Counted from the stretch's first letter, positions 1 through 14,355 are shown. The stretch is DNA of 64,000 nt from Thysanoteuthis rhombus (GCA_963457665.1 OY735218.1:50596181-50660180); one strand, 5' to 3'. Notes: generated by a model not told the origin, from the letters alone. Made by a program: numbers and translations.

Positions 1-145
1 ATCTTTGTCAACTTTTTTTATGTCTGCGTAGTACTTCCTTTACATTTCAATATCAGTTTCATTTTATCACAACCAATCAGGCAGTAAGACTGACAGTCAC
101 TGGTTGGGAAACATAAGACAATGGAAATAAGAGACATGTTTTTTG

Positions 146-185
<40 letters not shown>

Positions 186-2159
186 TTTGAAGATAGATTT
201 CCATTTTTATACTTTTAAATTGGCAAAACAAAATTATATAAATCGAAGATTATACAAGTAGATGAGACAGAGAGGTGCCGATGACAACTCTAAATCTCCG
301 GGTTAGAAAATCTTGAATCTTACTTCAGCGCAGTGCTATTCAAATGTTAATTACTTGAGGAATATTTTTTCAATAATCATCGGATTGAATCAAAGATCTA
401 CTTGCTCAACGCATTTGGTAAGGGAATCAGTATCATTTCCGTTCATCCATGGAGCCGCTCAAGAGGGGTAAATGATGATTCGATGTAATGAACAACCTTA
501 TAAATTTGATGTCTAAATATGAAAGATTGTAAAAAGTCCCTTGCAAAATCACAAAAAAAATACACCATATTATGTCTGAATTTAATTGCCTAGGTCAGCG
601 GAGTCTCCACCCCACACTTCATAGATGGCATTTTCCCGCCTCTAGCCAGATTATTCTTTCTCACTCTCAACTGAGCGGCTTTGTGCTATCATCCACCTAT
701 ATGATAATTAGAAACCTGCTGCTATCTTAGCCATAATATGATTCACAATCAAGTAGTGAAACAAGAATTACATTCACGTAACTGACGTAGTGAAAAGGGG
801 CTTAACTCACGAAATGTTGAATTTAAATAATTATTGAATTATACAAAAAGGAATAAAAACAAAAATGTTTATAAAATTCGTTCATGGTACACTGGACGTT
901 ATTCTTCAAGTTCATTTCAATGCATCTATAATATATGTAAAAATGTAAAATGCGATCGTTATCCAAATATTTCAATTGTGGCGTTATTTTTCAACTCATT
1001 GGTAAATTCGTCCGTAATAAAAATTAATTTTTATTATGATTATAAAAGTCCATTTACAATAACAGCCCTTAGTTTCGGAGGAAAATTAGTTCCATAGTAA
1101 ATATGGTATATTTTTCGTCACTTCTCTTTAATCCATGTAGTATCCTATCTTAATGAAATGCCAAGTAACTGGCTGAAATAATGATAGCAAAAAAAATCCA
1201 CTTGATGAACGCGAACCCTTTTTCCTTCCTAAACGTGTGATATAGGGTGAGAGATAAATCTATCGGGATATTATTTCAGCTGGTTACCTGCCAGAATCTA
1301 GAAGTATACACTTCAAGGATTAGAAAAACATGTAGCAAAAAAGATTCACCTTCTTTACGTTGACATATAAACTACATTGTATTTGATTTATAACGAAACA
1401 CCAACAACACTCACTATTGCCGTCCATTATACCCGCATCAGCGTATAAATCAAGACTCCTGCTTCGGATGTGGCGTTAAAGTGAGGAAAATGTTCTCTTT
1501 TTAGCTACTACACATCGTATCAGATGAGTAATGGCTATATCTTAACTTCCGAATCATTGGCCTGTTGGAAAGGGCCGGTTTAGTGAACGGATAAATTAAA
1601 TGACTGTTTTCACGGCGTATTTCGTGGCTTCCACTTTTAAACAATTTGTTGGACTTAAAAGAAAAGAATTATAAAATGCACAAATATGTCATGAATCATG
1701 TTAAGCAGTGTTTCTATTTGGTTTCTTCTGGATATTTTTTCAAACAGGCAAGTCATTATCATTGTTATCAAATGAAAGTCCCGAAGCGCATAGATGCTGG
1801 CAATTCGTGTAAGCCAAATAGAAGCTGTAAAGTGCTTCATTTACATGATAATGTGAAAGTTCTTAATCCGTATATGCCTTTAAGTTTATCTCTCGTCTAC
1901 TCTGAAAAAAAAACTTAGAAGGACCATGGAAAATATACTTAGAGAAAAAAGCCGATCAAATCGCACATGGGCATTGTCCAGATAACATGAAATATGCTTG
2001 CAGTTTTTTTTCTGCTTTTTTTGTCAATAAATGCACCTCATAAAGCTCTTACACTTTCGTTTACCCCATATTTCTAATGAGGGTAAATCCTACGCGGAGG
2101 TTTCTAAGATATTCGGTCAGGATGCAACTTCTATCAGTCACAAAAAGTAGAATCCATTA
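1..2159. other. Gene-free AT-rich stretch
   Basis: No reading frame here looks coding: the short open frames are AT-rich, lack recognisable motifs and are not bounded by convincing splice sites. The only ordered sequence is the TG microsatellite listed separately. Best read as intergenic or intronic DNA. Confidence 0.6.
149..184. repeat. (TG)n microsatellite
   Basis: An uninterrupted run of about 18 TG units is read directly from the sequence. Confidence 0.95.
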
Positions 2160-2370
2160 GAAAAATAGGCTGGTCTTGTTGTGAGGATGTCACAACTCAC
2201 AATCCCCTGAGATAGAATGCGGAACTGGCCGTAAAATATGAGATGCCATGACGATGTTGACAAGTTCAGAAACTATTGGCCCTACGATGCCCATGATAGA
2301 GAGGTCTTGCACATCTTGAAGGATGGTCTATGTCCAAAAACGGACGCTTAAAAGCTGATGATGATACGTA
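2160..2370 (+). mobile_element. RTE-type LINE, decayed 3' end
   Basis: Broken frames give peptides typical of the extreme C-terminus of RTE LINE polyproteins: WAGLVVRMS near the start, then DVDKFRNYWPYDAHDREVLH, then a GLCPKTDA-like end before a stop. The sequence closes with a short GATGATGAT tail, the usual RTE 3' signature. It aligns by eye with the better copy at 55.8-56.2 kb, sharing the string atgcccatgatagag. It is heavily decayed and 5'-truncated, so it is non-functional. Confidence 0.75.
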
Positions 2371-5300
2371 GTGTAGTGACTGATAATGGGATAGTTAATC
2401 AAACGTAAACAATACCTTGCGAAACGTATCCCTTTTTTTTAAAAGGACCTTGCTCTTTCTGGGGAATGCTTCCTTTCAACTACGTGGGTCTGCTTTTTCT
2501 CTCTAATTTTTAAATCAAAAACATGTGTCGGTGTTTATTCTATCATTACTGATAGGACGATAAAATATTTATGTCCACTTTTCTCATGACTTAGCTTTTG
2601 GCAAAAATAATATTTTCGGCACTTGGAAAAGAAGAACTACAAACATCTTTTTCATTATATAAACAGCTTGAATTTCTCTCCGAAGTTTTTATCCACCGAA
2701 AGGTTTTGATGTTCGTACTTTAAGTGATCTGCACTCGAATCCAAATTCTCTTTCAACCTGATTTTATATGCAGGGCAATGCCAAATGGGACAAGGGCAAA
2801 TGTAACATTTTGTAACAAGGATCATCAGGTTTCGTTTATAGATGTTGTGCCAAATTGATGAAAGAATCTATTCGGCGAAATTGCAAATCAAGGATAAAAA
2901 TAACTATATTTTAAAAAATATATGGGAGTGCATAGTTCTAACATTTTTACAAAAATAAACTCGTAGTTCTGAGATCATTTGATCAAATCAAGGATGAAAG
3001 CAACTATTCTTTTACAATAAGATGTCCACGTAATCTAAGTCTAATCACACCTTATTACAAGAAGATAAATTTCTTTTTCTCTGACTGATCAGTTGCAGAC
3101 CTTTCTTCCAGACCTTTTCTTGTTTTTAGAAGTTTGGGTTTGCTCTATCGAAAGCATAGTTTCCCATTTTGAGGTTCCGTAGACAGCTTCCTAATTACAG
3201 CACCAAAGTACTAGATGCAATGTAATAGGTGATAAGTTTTTTTTCTTGTTTATTTAAATACGCAACGTGTGTGCCAGCCGTACAGTAAATTGCCAAAAGG
3301 TTGGTAAGTGAAAGTGTTTGTTTCTCTACGTTAGAATCCTACATACGCGATGTAGTTTTGAAAGTACGAAATACTTGTGATGTTAACTGAGTAACTTTTT
3401 TCCTAAATCAGCTTTTGAGAATACGTATTGAAAAAGAGGATAATGGGAAAGTGCGTACGGGCATATCCAGTGGAAAGTTTCTCCTGACAATACGAACCCC
3501 GAATGAAACATGCTATGAGATAAGGTAACCTAGCATATCTAGATACTCGTCATACACTGGTCTAGAGTTTAATAAGTCTTTTATCTAATAGCTGAATCTC
3601 TACCATCAGGAGAACCGTACTCACATGCAATCTGTGAAGCATACTTCTTCTGTTCTCTTAGAGCCTTTTCAGGGTGACTCTTTGAAATCACGAACAGCCG
3701 GAGTAATCTACAGCTAGTAAGGATGTTCCATCAAACATGTTGAAAATATTCATGTCTTTGTCACCACAGGAATATTGATGAGATTTATCATCATGATATT
3801 TCATTGCATGTTTTTATAAAGCATGTAGGTATTATATAATATATTTCATATCATTTAATTTAGGTCTTCCATACACCCAGAAAGAAGTTCTCATCTATTC
3901 CTGAACGTGAAATATCTTCATTTTTTATCTAAAGTAAAAGCCTGTGAATCTAAATATGCCGTTGCATATATATCTACGTATTGGAGCTTATTTATGCCTG
4001 TTAAATTTGATATAATGTATAATCATAGGACTGTATAAAAGATAAACTCAACTCAGTACGATTCACTGCAAACTAATTTTAGTCGGATTTTTTGTTAATT
4101 TCTGCCTTCCATTGGTTCAAATTGGAGCAGTTACTGTTAAGATCAATCGTTCAGATTCCTAGAAAGGGATAATTGTAAATGTCTCTTTATTTTTTGATTC
4201 AGCAATGGAAACAGAATCGCTGTTTTTTCGGGGTGATTCATATATGAATGTCCACCCCCAAAATATGCCACTAATGGTTTTCTTTCTTGTTGAAATAATT
4301 TTTTCCCGTTTTCCTTATTTTGTTACATAAAATAATTTACTATCAGCAAGTTATATAATGTGGGCAACTGGCTGTATATATCGTACCTATAAATCACGTC
4401 AGTATTATTTTCCACTTCTACAATTTCTTTGTTGTTGAGTAAATGGAAATAACGTGTGAGGGGATGATGGACTGATATTCGATAGAAACCATTTTGAATG
4501 CAGTAATCTAAGTAAGATTACTGTATTCGAATATGCACTGTATCTTCTCCAATGCTCACATTAACGGCATGTAATTCTAATGGGTTTCTTTCTTGTGCCA
4601 AAAGCAGAAAGTTTAAGTGCGATGATTTTGAATCACTATAAGTGAAACGATCAGATTCTACGCTGGATTTATTTACTTGAATGTTTTCAAGGGGGTTCCG
4701 TCGTCAAACGAATCGGAAAACGAAGCCACGCAACGAGAAATCATCCAATCCCTCAAGACAAGAGATTACGAGTTGTATCATGAAATACAACACGAGTTTA
4801 GTGGAGTTCAAAACCTTCATGCGAAAGAGAAGTATCCATAATCGATCAGTAAGATTTTATAATTGTGCTGCCTTAAAAGTATAAACATTTTCTATTTTCC
4901 GTTGGATCTGTGTTTCCAGAATATGTATTACGACATAAAATACCAATGACAGGAAATTCCGTCACTGCATTTCTATGGCTAACTACTGTCACATTCGAAG
5001 AATTATTTGTTGTTTTGCGACATCTTCAATGCAAAGTTATGTTCTTCGAGTAACCAGTATTGAAACAGCGAGGTACACCAAATATCGGACTATAACATGG
5101 GAGACCTACATTCGCAGGACACGGACAAGTATGGCCATTCTCTGAAACAATTAGTGATGATTGTTCTCGCATTTCACTGTTTTCGAAACTAGCACTCGTG
5201 AGAGAAAGTCTCTTGCATTCAAACCATAAAAATTGTATCGACAAATAAAACGTGCCTCATGATAAATTAAAATGTTTGCAAGCAAGCAATGCCAAATCAA

Positions 5301-5875
5301 ATTCTAATAAGTATTTTGAAACTTATCTCCCACAGAAGCCTTCATGGAGTTAATCTTGGTTTTAAACAAGCAAAGGATATTTCGGATCATTTGTATTCCG
5401 CATTTTGATTTCTCAAGTGATAATCATTCATCGGTATCAAATATTATAAAGAATACTGCAGCATTTTGGGCCTGCCATAAAAGACATTTTCAATACGCTT
5501 ATTCAATATGTTTCGAAGGTTCCCCGCTTTGAAGAAGTTGGGTAGATCCCTTGGCTCCTTGCCAAACCCATATTTTCGGTAAAAATCAATCTCTATCAAA
5601 TAGTGCTCGTCTACGATACAAAATGTCTGCGGTCAGAAAAGAAGGGTAACTGAATTTTGATTTTGCAGTAATTTTGCCATCATCATATGTCATTCAATAT
5701 TATAGCAATGTGCGTTCCACTCTGACTAAACCGTTCAAAGTTCTCTGGTAAATCAGACCGCTTAGAGAGAAATTCAATGCATATTCATGACTGTTATGTT
5801 CAATTTACATCTGAATATAATTGTCACTATTTCAATACAGTTTCAATCCATAGAATTTCTATATATTCAATTGAC
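2371..5875. other. Gene-free AT-rich stretch
   Basis: No supported gene. One imperfect hairpin near 4.5 kb is listed separately. A short cysteine-containing minus-strand frame ending at 5026 is discussed among the rejected items. Otherwise nothing is visible. Confidence 0.5.
4496..4528. repeat. Short imperfect hairpin
   Basis: Arms 4496-4509 and 4515-4528 are inverted repeats matching at 13 of 14 positions, with a 5-base AAGTA loop. It could be a fossil of a small element or chance; no flanking duplication was noticed. Confidence 0.6.
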
Positions 5876-6312
5876 TTCCACTCTTTCCTTTTTGTTATTC
5901 ATTGTTCTCGAATTTTTCTGTCTTTGTTTCACTCTCTTTCACTCTCTTTCACTCTTTATGGCTCTCTTTTACATTCTCTTTTTTAATCCTTCTTGCTGTT
6001 TTAATCTCTCCTCTCATTTCTGTTTCTTGACCTTCACTTCCTGTTAAAACTTTTTCCGTCTCTTTTTCATTTTATTTTCATATTACCCTTCTTTCCGTCT
6101 CTTCCCTTCTTTCTTTCCTTCTGTTTAATATTTATTTCTGCTTCTTTTTCTATCATCCCCTCTCTGTTTATTTTTCTCTTCGTTCTTACCTTTTATATCC
6201 GTCACTATTCCCTTTCTCCTTTGTCTTCTTTCTCTACCTCTTTCTCTTTCTGCCTCTATTCTCCTCTCTCTCTCTCTCCCCCTCTCTTTCTCTCTCTCTC
6301 TTTCTCTCTCTA

Positions 6313-6366
<54 letters not shown>

Positions 6367-6830
6367 ACTCTTTGTCTTTCTCTCTTTCTTTGTAAGCATT
6401 TCCAATACAATTTGAATTCTCTCCATTTTCCCTCTCCCCTTCTCAATTTCACCCCCCTCTCTCACACACACACTCTCTCTCTATATCTCTATCTCTATCT
6501 CTTTCCTTTTCCTCTTTTCACTCCCTATATCCCTCCCCACTTCATTTTTCTTCCCATTCAACTTCACTGTCTTCCTCTCTTCTCCTTTCTCTCCCATCCT
6601 ACTCCTTATTTAACTTTACCCATTTCAATTTCACTCTCCGTCCCTCCCTCCTTCTTTCGCTCCCACCTTGTTTCTCTTTTTCCATCCCTGATTTTCTATA
6701 TCAATCCTTCTCCCTCCCTATTTCACTCGGCCTCCCTCTCTATTTCACTCCCCTTCCTCTATCTCATCTTCCTACCTCCGTCTTTCTCTCACTTTTTTCT
6801 CCATCTCTCTCTGTGTCTGAATGACCAATT
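5876..6830 (+). repeat. Polypyrimidine domain with (CT)n core
   Basis: The plus strand is overwhelmingly C and T for about 950 bases, with a perfect CT core near 6317-6362 and irregular CTTT, CCCT and TTCC stretches around it. The long open frames that cross it, rich in Ser, Leu, Phe and Pro, are artefacts of composition because stop codons need purines. It is not coding. Confidence 0.9.
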
Positions 6831-7814
6831 ATGTCCACCTCCCAAGTTTCATAGATTTTGTTGTGTTTTCAAGTTGTTTTTCATTTTAATTTTGCACCTT
6901 CCAAGCCAATTGTTGTTGTTGTTCTATTTATTGTTCTCTTTTTATTTTTTCTTCCTGAAATAATTGATGGTTTCAAGAAGATGGAATCTAATCATTACCA
7001 AGTACTTTACAGAAAAAAAGAACAAAAACAAAAAACAAAAAATACTAGCTAGAAAAAAAAAAGCCCAGAATCATTCCAAGTGTTGTGAATTTTATTTTGA
7101 GCAAATTCGAATTGCCGAATTTAGCCGGGCATTAGTTTCTCAGCAATTGTCGATTATTCAAGCGTGCGTTTCAGAACGGCATTTTCCGCTGTCATCACCC
7201 ACTTGAACACACCAAAACGTCCCGAGCTTTGCAATCGCGTGGAAAAGGAAACTGCTAAATTAACTTAATTAATCTCGACATATCTGTTTTTATTTATTCA
7301 TTCTACTTAGGTTTTTGTCACAGCTGTTTTTGGCTGCGTTCTTTTTGTTGCTTTGTTCAATTCTATTATTTCATTTAAGTACGCTGCTCTCAATTTAATC
7401 TGTGATATTCGTTTGAATTCCTGAGTCAAGATAATGTCACTATTTGATGATTCTTTTGGACGCACCTTTTTATCTCCCTTTCTTTTTATCGTAATTTTCA
7501 CGTCGTTATATTTCCCAACTTTCTCCTGTTGTATGCCATATTATGTAATTCTCAAGAATTCCCCAAGGAAAGCTTTTATTTACCACTGCAAATAATGTTG
7601 AAAAGGTAAATGTATTTATACATGTTTGTCCATTCGTCTATATGATGTTGTCGGATGTTTACAAAAAAATTTGATGACATTTCTGTCATTGGATTGGCTG
7701 TGGCCAAATAAAGTGGAAACTAAATTTTAGGGCGGATCCAGGAGTTTGATTTTGATTTTGAGATATTTCCGTATGATAACAAGAAGTGACCATTAGACAA
7801 TTACCGTCTGTTTA

Positions 7815-7815
<1 letters not shown>

Positions 7816-7853
<38 letters not shown>

Positions 7854-7863
7854 TATATATATA
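7816..7863. repeat. (CA)n-(TA)n compound microsatellite
   Basis: About 16 CA units are followed by a short interruption and a short TA run. Confidence 0.95.
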
Positions 7864-9251
7864 TGTTTATTTTCTAGAAAGCTTTACAGCTTTAAACATT
7901 GAATATATTTTTTTCAATTTCCTCTAACTTTGTCATTTCAGTCAATTAATTCCCAATGCTTGTTAATATTACGTTGTTCATTGTGTTTTTTGTTGTTTTT
8001 TGTTTTTTTTAGTTTTTTTGTTGTTTCACATAGATATAGATATCATGATATTACGAGTGAATTCTTCTTGTGATCACCAGTTGCTTACAATGGGACAATT
8101 CCAGGGATTTCAAATCAAAACAGTCATATCAACATGGCTCCCAGGCAAAGTTTGTTAAACAGCACCCCACCATCTGCTATGATTTTAATGTATAGCTTCT
8201 TTTATAATAATCTGTTTTCATGTTATGCAGGTCATTATATATATATACTGATTTCGTTCAAGTTGTTTTATAATATTATGTCGGTTGAGACATGCATTTT
8301 ATAAGTGGGCTTTCTTTTGAGGGTGTTTTTTCTTCCATGCATATCTTCCTATTACTTCCGATTTTGGCCTATATCTGAGTGATTTCTGAACTTTGTCATT
8401 GTTGCACTTTTTTCCTTATTTATACGGCTACTAATCTCCTCTATCAAAATAAAGCACTATCATCCCTAGGGCCAAAACTTAAACTATAGGAACCAATATC
8501 TGTGTGCTAAAAGACGCATAGACAATTGAAAATCTGTGTTTTTAATTATTCTGATATCCTTTAAAGACAATAAGTGTAATTCTAAAACGGTTTCATGGGC
8601 CAGGTAGGTAGACTATGGTTTTACCTTTTAGCTATATGCATATAAAATCCGTATGGTAATCGAGATCTCTGAATCACTAGCCCCAGTTATTCCTTCAATG
8701 TTCGTACCCTCATTCTATATTCTGATGTAGCTTTTCACGAATTGGTTGAATGTCATCTTTTAAAGAACATTGTGAAGAATGCCTATCCTTCTAGACTTAG
8801 GATAGGTCTTGCTATTCCTTGATGGATGTATGGCTTTTGATTATTTTCATATTGGATGAATGGAAAATATCTCTCAAATGTCAAATACTGAGCACAGCAA
8901 ATGACGGAATTGGTCAGAAACAAACTACATACAAAAGGTAGAAATATGAATTTTACTACATTTCATACTGGTCACTTAGAAAGGTTGTTGCTGTGGAAAC
9001 AGAGTATTTTGTGATACGTGTGTCATCATCAACGAAACTTTGATACTTTTCTTTTAATCTACACCATACTAAATAATGATAAGTATTACCGGTTAGCGTA
9101 TTGTTCTTAGCTAAATGAATATAAATTAATGAAATAGAGACCCTTAACACAAAAAGCTAGCCTTAACTCTTGTAACCAAATTCTTAAGTACTCAACTTTT
9201 TCATCCCTCTCCCGCCTTCTCTCTTGATATATTACTTCACCTAACTCTATC

Positions 9252-9254
<3 letters not shown>

Positions 9255-9300
<46 letters not shown>
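9255..9300. repeat. (CT)n microsatellite
   Basis: About 23 uninterrupted CT units. Confidence 0.95.
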
Positions 9301-9304
<4 letters not shown>

Positions 9305-10159
9305 ACGTTAGTCACAAGTATGGTGTCTGCAGCTTCTGTACATTTATGGTTACCCCTAGCTACGGGACTTGGTCTAGACTTATGTGGAAACCTATGTCAT
9401 GTTATGGCTACAAGTGTTCACATTTTTTTATAGAGATTTCAAGGAGATTCAACTGCATGTATTCATGTAGATTTCACATCCCTGTGTAGAAGTGAATTTC
9501 AAAAGCGATCAATAAAATTATCTAAAGGTCATATTGATAAGGTTCATGTGCGACTTATTTACATTATTCAATTTAAACAAAGGTAAAAGTGTAGCTACCT
9601 TCAGCCATTTAAAATTGCCAATATAAAAATGACCCATACCGAAATGGCTACTTGATGCATTTTTGCAAAGATAACTGAATATTGTAAATAATGCAAAACA
9701 AATGAATTTGATCTTCGGAAATTTATTGCTTATGAACGGTGTATCAAGAGATTCCCAAAAATGTACAGTTTAATTGAATTTTAAATCAGTTTTAAGAAAT
9801 TTTCAATAAGAAAATGAAATTTTTCTCTGAAACGTCTAGCTACTCTGAGATAATGCATGTCACGAGCCCAATTAATTTGTGATTTCTGTTGGAAACTTAG
9901 CAATTCTTTTTATGATAAGGGAAGTTTCCCTAGAATCTGATTTGATGGGTGCTCTTCGACCTCTGATCGATAACAGAAGCGCTGAACTTTGGAATTTCAC
10001 AATTAGTCTCTAAAACTGCTGACCTCGAAAATTATCGAGAAAATGATTTTAATAAACTGACTCTTGGAAAATCACTTTTGTCATGAATATTTTGTCTGTC
10101 GATTATCAGTATTATTGGATAAACTATTTTAACAATATTTTCATCAATCATCAGTCTTT

Positions 10160-10222
10160 CAATGTCTGTCGTTTTACATAGACCTTCCCAAGGATTCGCC
10201 ACATTTCTCTATCATGGGCGTT
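10160..10222 (-). mobile_element. RTE-type LINE, tiny 3' fragment
   Basis: On the minus strand this matches the end of the RTE copy at 56.16-56.22 kb, including the string for 'GCCCATGATAGAGAA' and the following 'GGGAAGGTCTATGT'-like segment. Only about 60 bases are recognisable. A deeply truncated or decayed copy. Confidence 0.65.
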
Positions 10223-10791
10223 GCAGAGTCAATGTTTTCTAGATTAGCACGTATTTTCATCAATATCGTTGACTATTTTAACCTTCATCTCAACTCTAAG
10301 CCACTTTTCATCACAACTTCGACTCGGGTCACCATTTTTACGGCTACGAGTAAACAGCTATCGGAAGAATAAGACTAATATTAGAATAGAAGTCACACTC
10401 TCTTGCCAGAGGGAATATGGTATATGCCTGGCTGCCTACGCCATTGGCTGATTTTGAAATAGTAAGAGTATGGCAAGGAAACGCCCTCCTCGGTGATCTT
10501 GTCAAATCTCTGACAAAGGAAATAACGCTAGGTTACCGGAATTCTTACTTCTTTTTTCACTCATCGCAGTAAGTTGAATGGAATTAGGTTAAGTGAATAT
10601 TTATTCCAAGCTATTGAGTTTTAAGATCACCATTGATTCAGAAGAGTTGTCAAGACTCGGAGATGGTGAATGGGAGACAGAAGATGGACAAATGGTTTAA
10701 GTCACCAAAAGAGGGGGGAGGGAAGCTTCATGGTGGATGAAATCGTGGGTGTGACTATGCTCCTTTGCGCACGCATTGCGTGCAACCTGCG

Positions 10792-10849
<58 letters not shown>
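10792..10849. repeat. (CT)n microsatellite
   Basis: CT repeat of about 58 bases with one CTTT interruption near its start. Confidence 0.95.
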
Positions 10850-10852
<3 letters not shown>

Positions 10853-13193
10853 CTTGAGATCTTGTATCCCTTGATATATTTTTACTTTTTCTTTTACATT
10901 AATATCAATAATGAATCACACATGGGTCATCGGAAAATAGTCCTGAGAGAAATCAATCTTATTCCTTCAAAAAAAATCACTTAGAGCCGTGGACTAATAC
11001 TCTGCGTTGTCTCCTCTCTGGGCGTTGGCGACCATGGCTCTCTAACAAGTGTAAAAAATGCATTGTGATTGTTTATAGAAGGTATTGTGAAGTGGTTTCC
11101 TGTTACTTTCTCCGTGTACTTGAATACACAGTTTCCCTTTATCTAGACTGGTTCCCACAAAAAACTAGAAAGCCCAGTCTGCTTTGCTATTTTAGCTTGG
11201 AAGAGATGAATGCAAAGGGATTTAGTGTAAAGTGAAGGTGAAAAGTCACTGCCAGAGTTTTGCACTTGACACACCGAATCCATTATCAGTGTTGTAAGTG
11301 TTAAGCCACTCTTCTAATAATGATTAAGAATAAAAATCGCTTTCTTCAAAATGTCATAAATCTTAGGACCCAGTGGTGTTGAAAATTGTATTCAATTTTT
11401 CTCTCGGTATATCCTTACATGTGACTAAAAATCAATTGAGGTTTTCATCTGTACAAAAAGGGCAAGTATACATGACATACGTCCCACACAGGTGTAAGCT
11501 GGGCACAACTGACAATTTCAATCATCATCATTAACGTTATCCCTAGTCTCCAACAAAGCAAAGGATCCGTATTTATTAGCGTAACAGATTATACAGTAAG
11601 TCTGTAATAATGATGTACACTGCTCCGATTTTCAATCTGAAGGGATGAATGGGTCGTGGAAAATACTATTTGCCTGTTAATCACAAATAGTGCAAAGCTT
11701 GGGTGGAGAAATTTCAAAGATTGAACTTTCAGTGCGTCAAACATGGGTTCGATTATCCGGGCAAATCTAGATGTACTAATACGAATGGCTTTTCTTACAA
11801 TAAAACTAATTTGAATATATCTATTCTAGATACAACCATTCTTTCATTGTATATTTTTCACATCAATTTCCGGTCTGCTATGCTGCGAGTGTAAATGAAT
11901 ATTTATTGCATTTCATTCACAATAAAAATTATCATGAAAGATATTTGTATCTGTGAAAAGAATAAATATTCTGAATCAAAATTTATGTAAAATTATTCAA
12001 TATGGTTTTGAATTACTTGTTCAACTTTGATAATGAAACAATTATTTGGGCACTTATGGTCCTATATTTTTCGAGTGGTTCCGTTTAGAACCTTTTTTTG
12101 TGACTTATTTCAAGACCTATCACTCCTTGGAGACTGGTTCAGTTTTGAAGAACATTGATTCTACGGAATATTTCTGAATCACTTTCGGAAAAAGTTACCA
12201 TATTTCGATCAACTATGACGTCATGCTCAGGAACGATAATTCGTGTAATTCTGAATTAAATATTGACACTTGTAGTGTTTCAAAAGAAGATTGTTAGGTA
12301 ACAAAGAAATAGTTTATCAAGTGAATACATACAGAAGTTCGATTCAGTTGACCTCTAACGAATAATTACTGTCCTTATTTTCAAACATTCTTTATAATTT
12401 TATTGCAAGAATAGCAACCAAATTTCAAATCCGTACGTAATGGGTTTTATATCAACTTATAAGTTTGCTTATTTCTGTTTTGCATCAAATAATGCTACAG
12501 CGTGGAGACAAAGTGGGAAGGCAATAGCCCTATGTACCAAAGGAAGGATGATGCAAGTTGGCATAACGGTTATCAACTCGGAAAACAAAATTAGCACACT
12601 GGTTGAAGGTGGATTGACACTATGTCCCTTTCGCTGTTGAGCCTTAGAAAAGGTATGTACATCACTCAAAGCGTATTATTCCATTACCAGATGCCCTGAC
12701 AGAGAAAGCATCGTCTCTACCATATTGTATTGTTCAACTTAAAAGAATGGATACGTAAGCAACTCAACTAAGTACTACATCAAGCAGCAAAATGCTGTTG
12801 CATCCACTTTCAATCTTAGTATTGGATATTTTAAACGGGGAAACGTACAAATATTTTGTACAAGATTACGATTGCTTATTTAAGGAGAGTCATAAAGAAA
12901 ATAGAATTTTACATGACAAGGATGCGATAAATCACTGTGAAAAAGAAAATTCATTGTCTAGAAGTTAGATAATCGTTCAATCCTTTAAAGACAAACCTTG
13001 ATAAGAGATTACTCTTACTCTTCCGATGTAACACCTCTGAAGTTGTATTTCTTTTCCCTGACGTTATGATATCATTTTATCAAAATCTCAATTCTGTATT
13101 TTGTAAGCATCTTCCCAGCTTCATTTTTAAGCTAGACGTTGAAAAAAAGATGCAAGCACTCGCGTGCAGGCGCTCTCACTCCCTCTTGCAGGC
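10850..13193. other. Gene-free AT-rich stretch
   Basis: Nothing coding is supported. A weak GGTTCGAT string near 11.75 kb resembles an RNA polymerase III B box, but no A box or tRNA fold accompanies it. Confidence 0.5.
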
Positions 13194-13284
13194 TTCCCTC
13201 TCTCTGTTTCTCTCTCTGTCTCTGTCTGTCTGTCTGTCTGTCTCTCTCTTTCTCTCCCTCTCTCTCTCTCTCTCTCTTTCTCTC
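13194..13284. repeat. (CT)n/(CTGT)n microsatellite
   Basis: CT-rich tract with an internal run of CTGT units, followed by a short CA-rich tail. Confidence 0.9.
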
Positions 13285-14355
13285 ATTCACACGCACGCAC
13301 AAGATAGCTATAGCACCTAACTTGAATGTTTATTGGTTAATAAAAAACACGTACTTTTTCAAAGTAAACAACTGTATTTAATAGATACAAGCCTACTGTC
13401 TCTTTCAGCAGGGGATATTAACCCATTTCCAGTGGATGATAGAAATATCAGTCATTGTGGTTCTATGGCTAACTCAATAAAATGTCCATTTTATGGTGAT
13501 CGATGGCAAGTCAGTTCTGTACTTTAGTTGCAGCTTTCATCTTGAAATGAATAACTTGTCATAACTTATCAGACCTTTATATTGTAATGGATAACAGTTG
13601 CTCTTCACCACTTGCCGCCGTTGATGGGTTAAGAAAAAACAAACTAATTTCCTTTAATTCCACTCATTCATCAGCTACTTTTTTATTTCAAGTCCTTCTC
13701 ACGTAGGATATTTTTTGTTGTTTCAAATATCGATGGTAAAACATTTCCGGATAGGAAAAAGAACACAGGAATCTGTCTTGAAAAACTGTTTTTTTTTTTT
13801 TCTATAAAAGTCAGCCGACTCTAAATCCATGGGAGGTAAATGTAAAGTTTCTTCCAAAGAGTTATTACTTTTCAAAATGCTACGTCCTTCAAATACGCCC
13901 TGTATTTTTCTTCCTGGGTAAACATCATCAGTAAAATTGAATTAAAAAGTATACGGGTTTTGTTGAGCAATACGAATAAAGAGGGTGTTTATCCTTTTAA
14001 ATAGTGTCAGATAAGTGATTTTTTATTAATATATTTCTAGTTCTGTGATGAAAACTTTGTTTTACCAGCAAAAGCACATGTCTTTCTGAGCTGTAATAAA
14101 TCTAGTGAAGCCATTTTCAACTGAGGGCCGTATGGATCCTATGGGTTAATGGAACATTTGAATGGAACTAAAAAAATATATGTTCCTTCCAAAGGAAGAG
14201 TTGGTAAAATTCCAGTATCAAAAAAAGAAAAAAAAACGTTTACTTTGCTAAATCCGCCAAATCTCATGTTTGATAATGTTGGAAAATACCGTCTTGTTTT
14301 TTTTTTTCTTTTTCATGATATGCTACGTGGAGACCGGCTAATTCAATGTGTATTA

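Larger units (their letters stand above)
6831..10159. other. Gene-free AT-rich stretch
   Basis: No supported gene. It contains a CA/TA microsatellite, a CT microsatellite and a perfect 8-bp hairpin (cctatcct/aggatagg) near 8.79 kb. Confidence 0.55.

Noticed and set aside
5026-5141. Minus-strand cysteine-rich segment (HTCPCPANVGLPCYSPIF) after an acceptor-like TTGTTTCAG
   Set aside because: Only 38 codons, no poly(A) signal and no partner exon; the cysteine spacing matches no family I know.
6221-6963. Long open frames of Ser/Leu/Phe or Arg/Glu composition
   Set aside because: They read through CT/GA-rich simple sequence where stops cannot occur; no domain is present.
11515-11560. ATCATCATCATT, possible RTE tail on the minus strand
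   Set aside because: The adjacent sequence does not match the RTE 3' coding end seen in the other copies.
11640-11790. GGTTCGATTAT, possible B box
   Set aside because: Mismatch at the conserved end of the box and no upstream A box.
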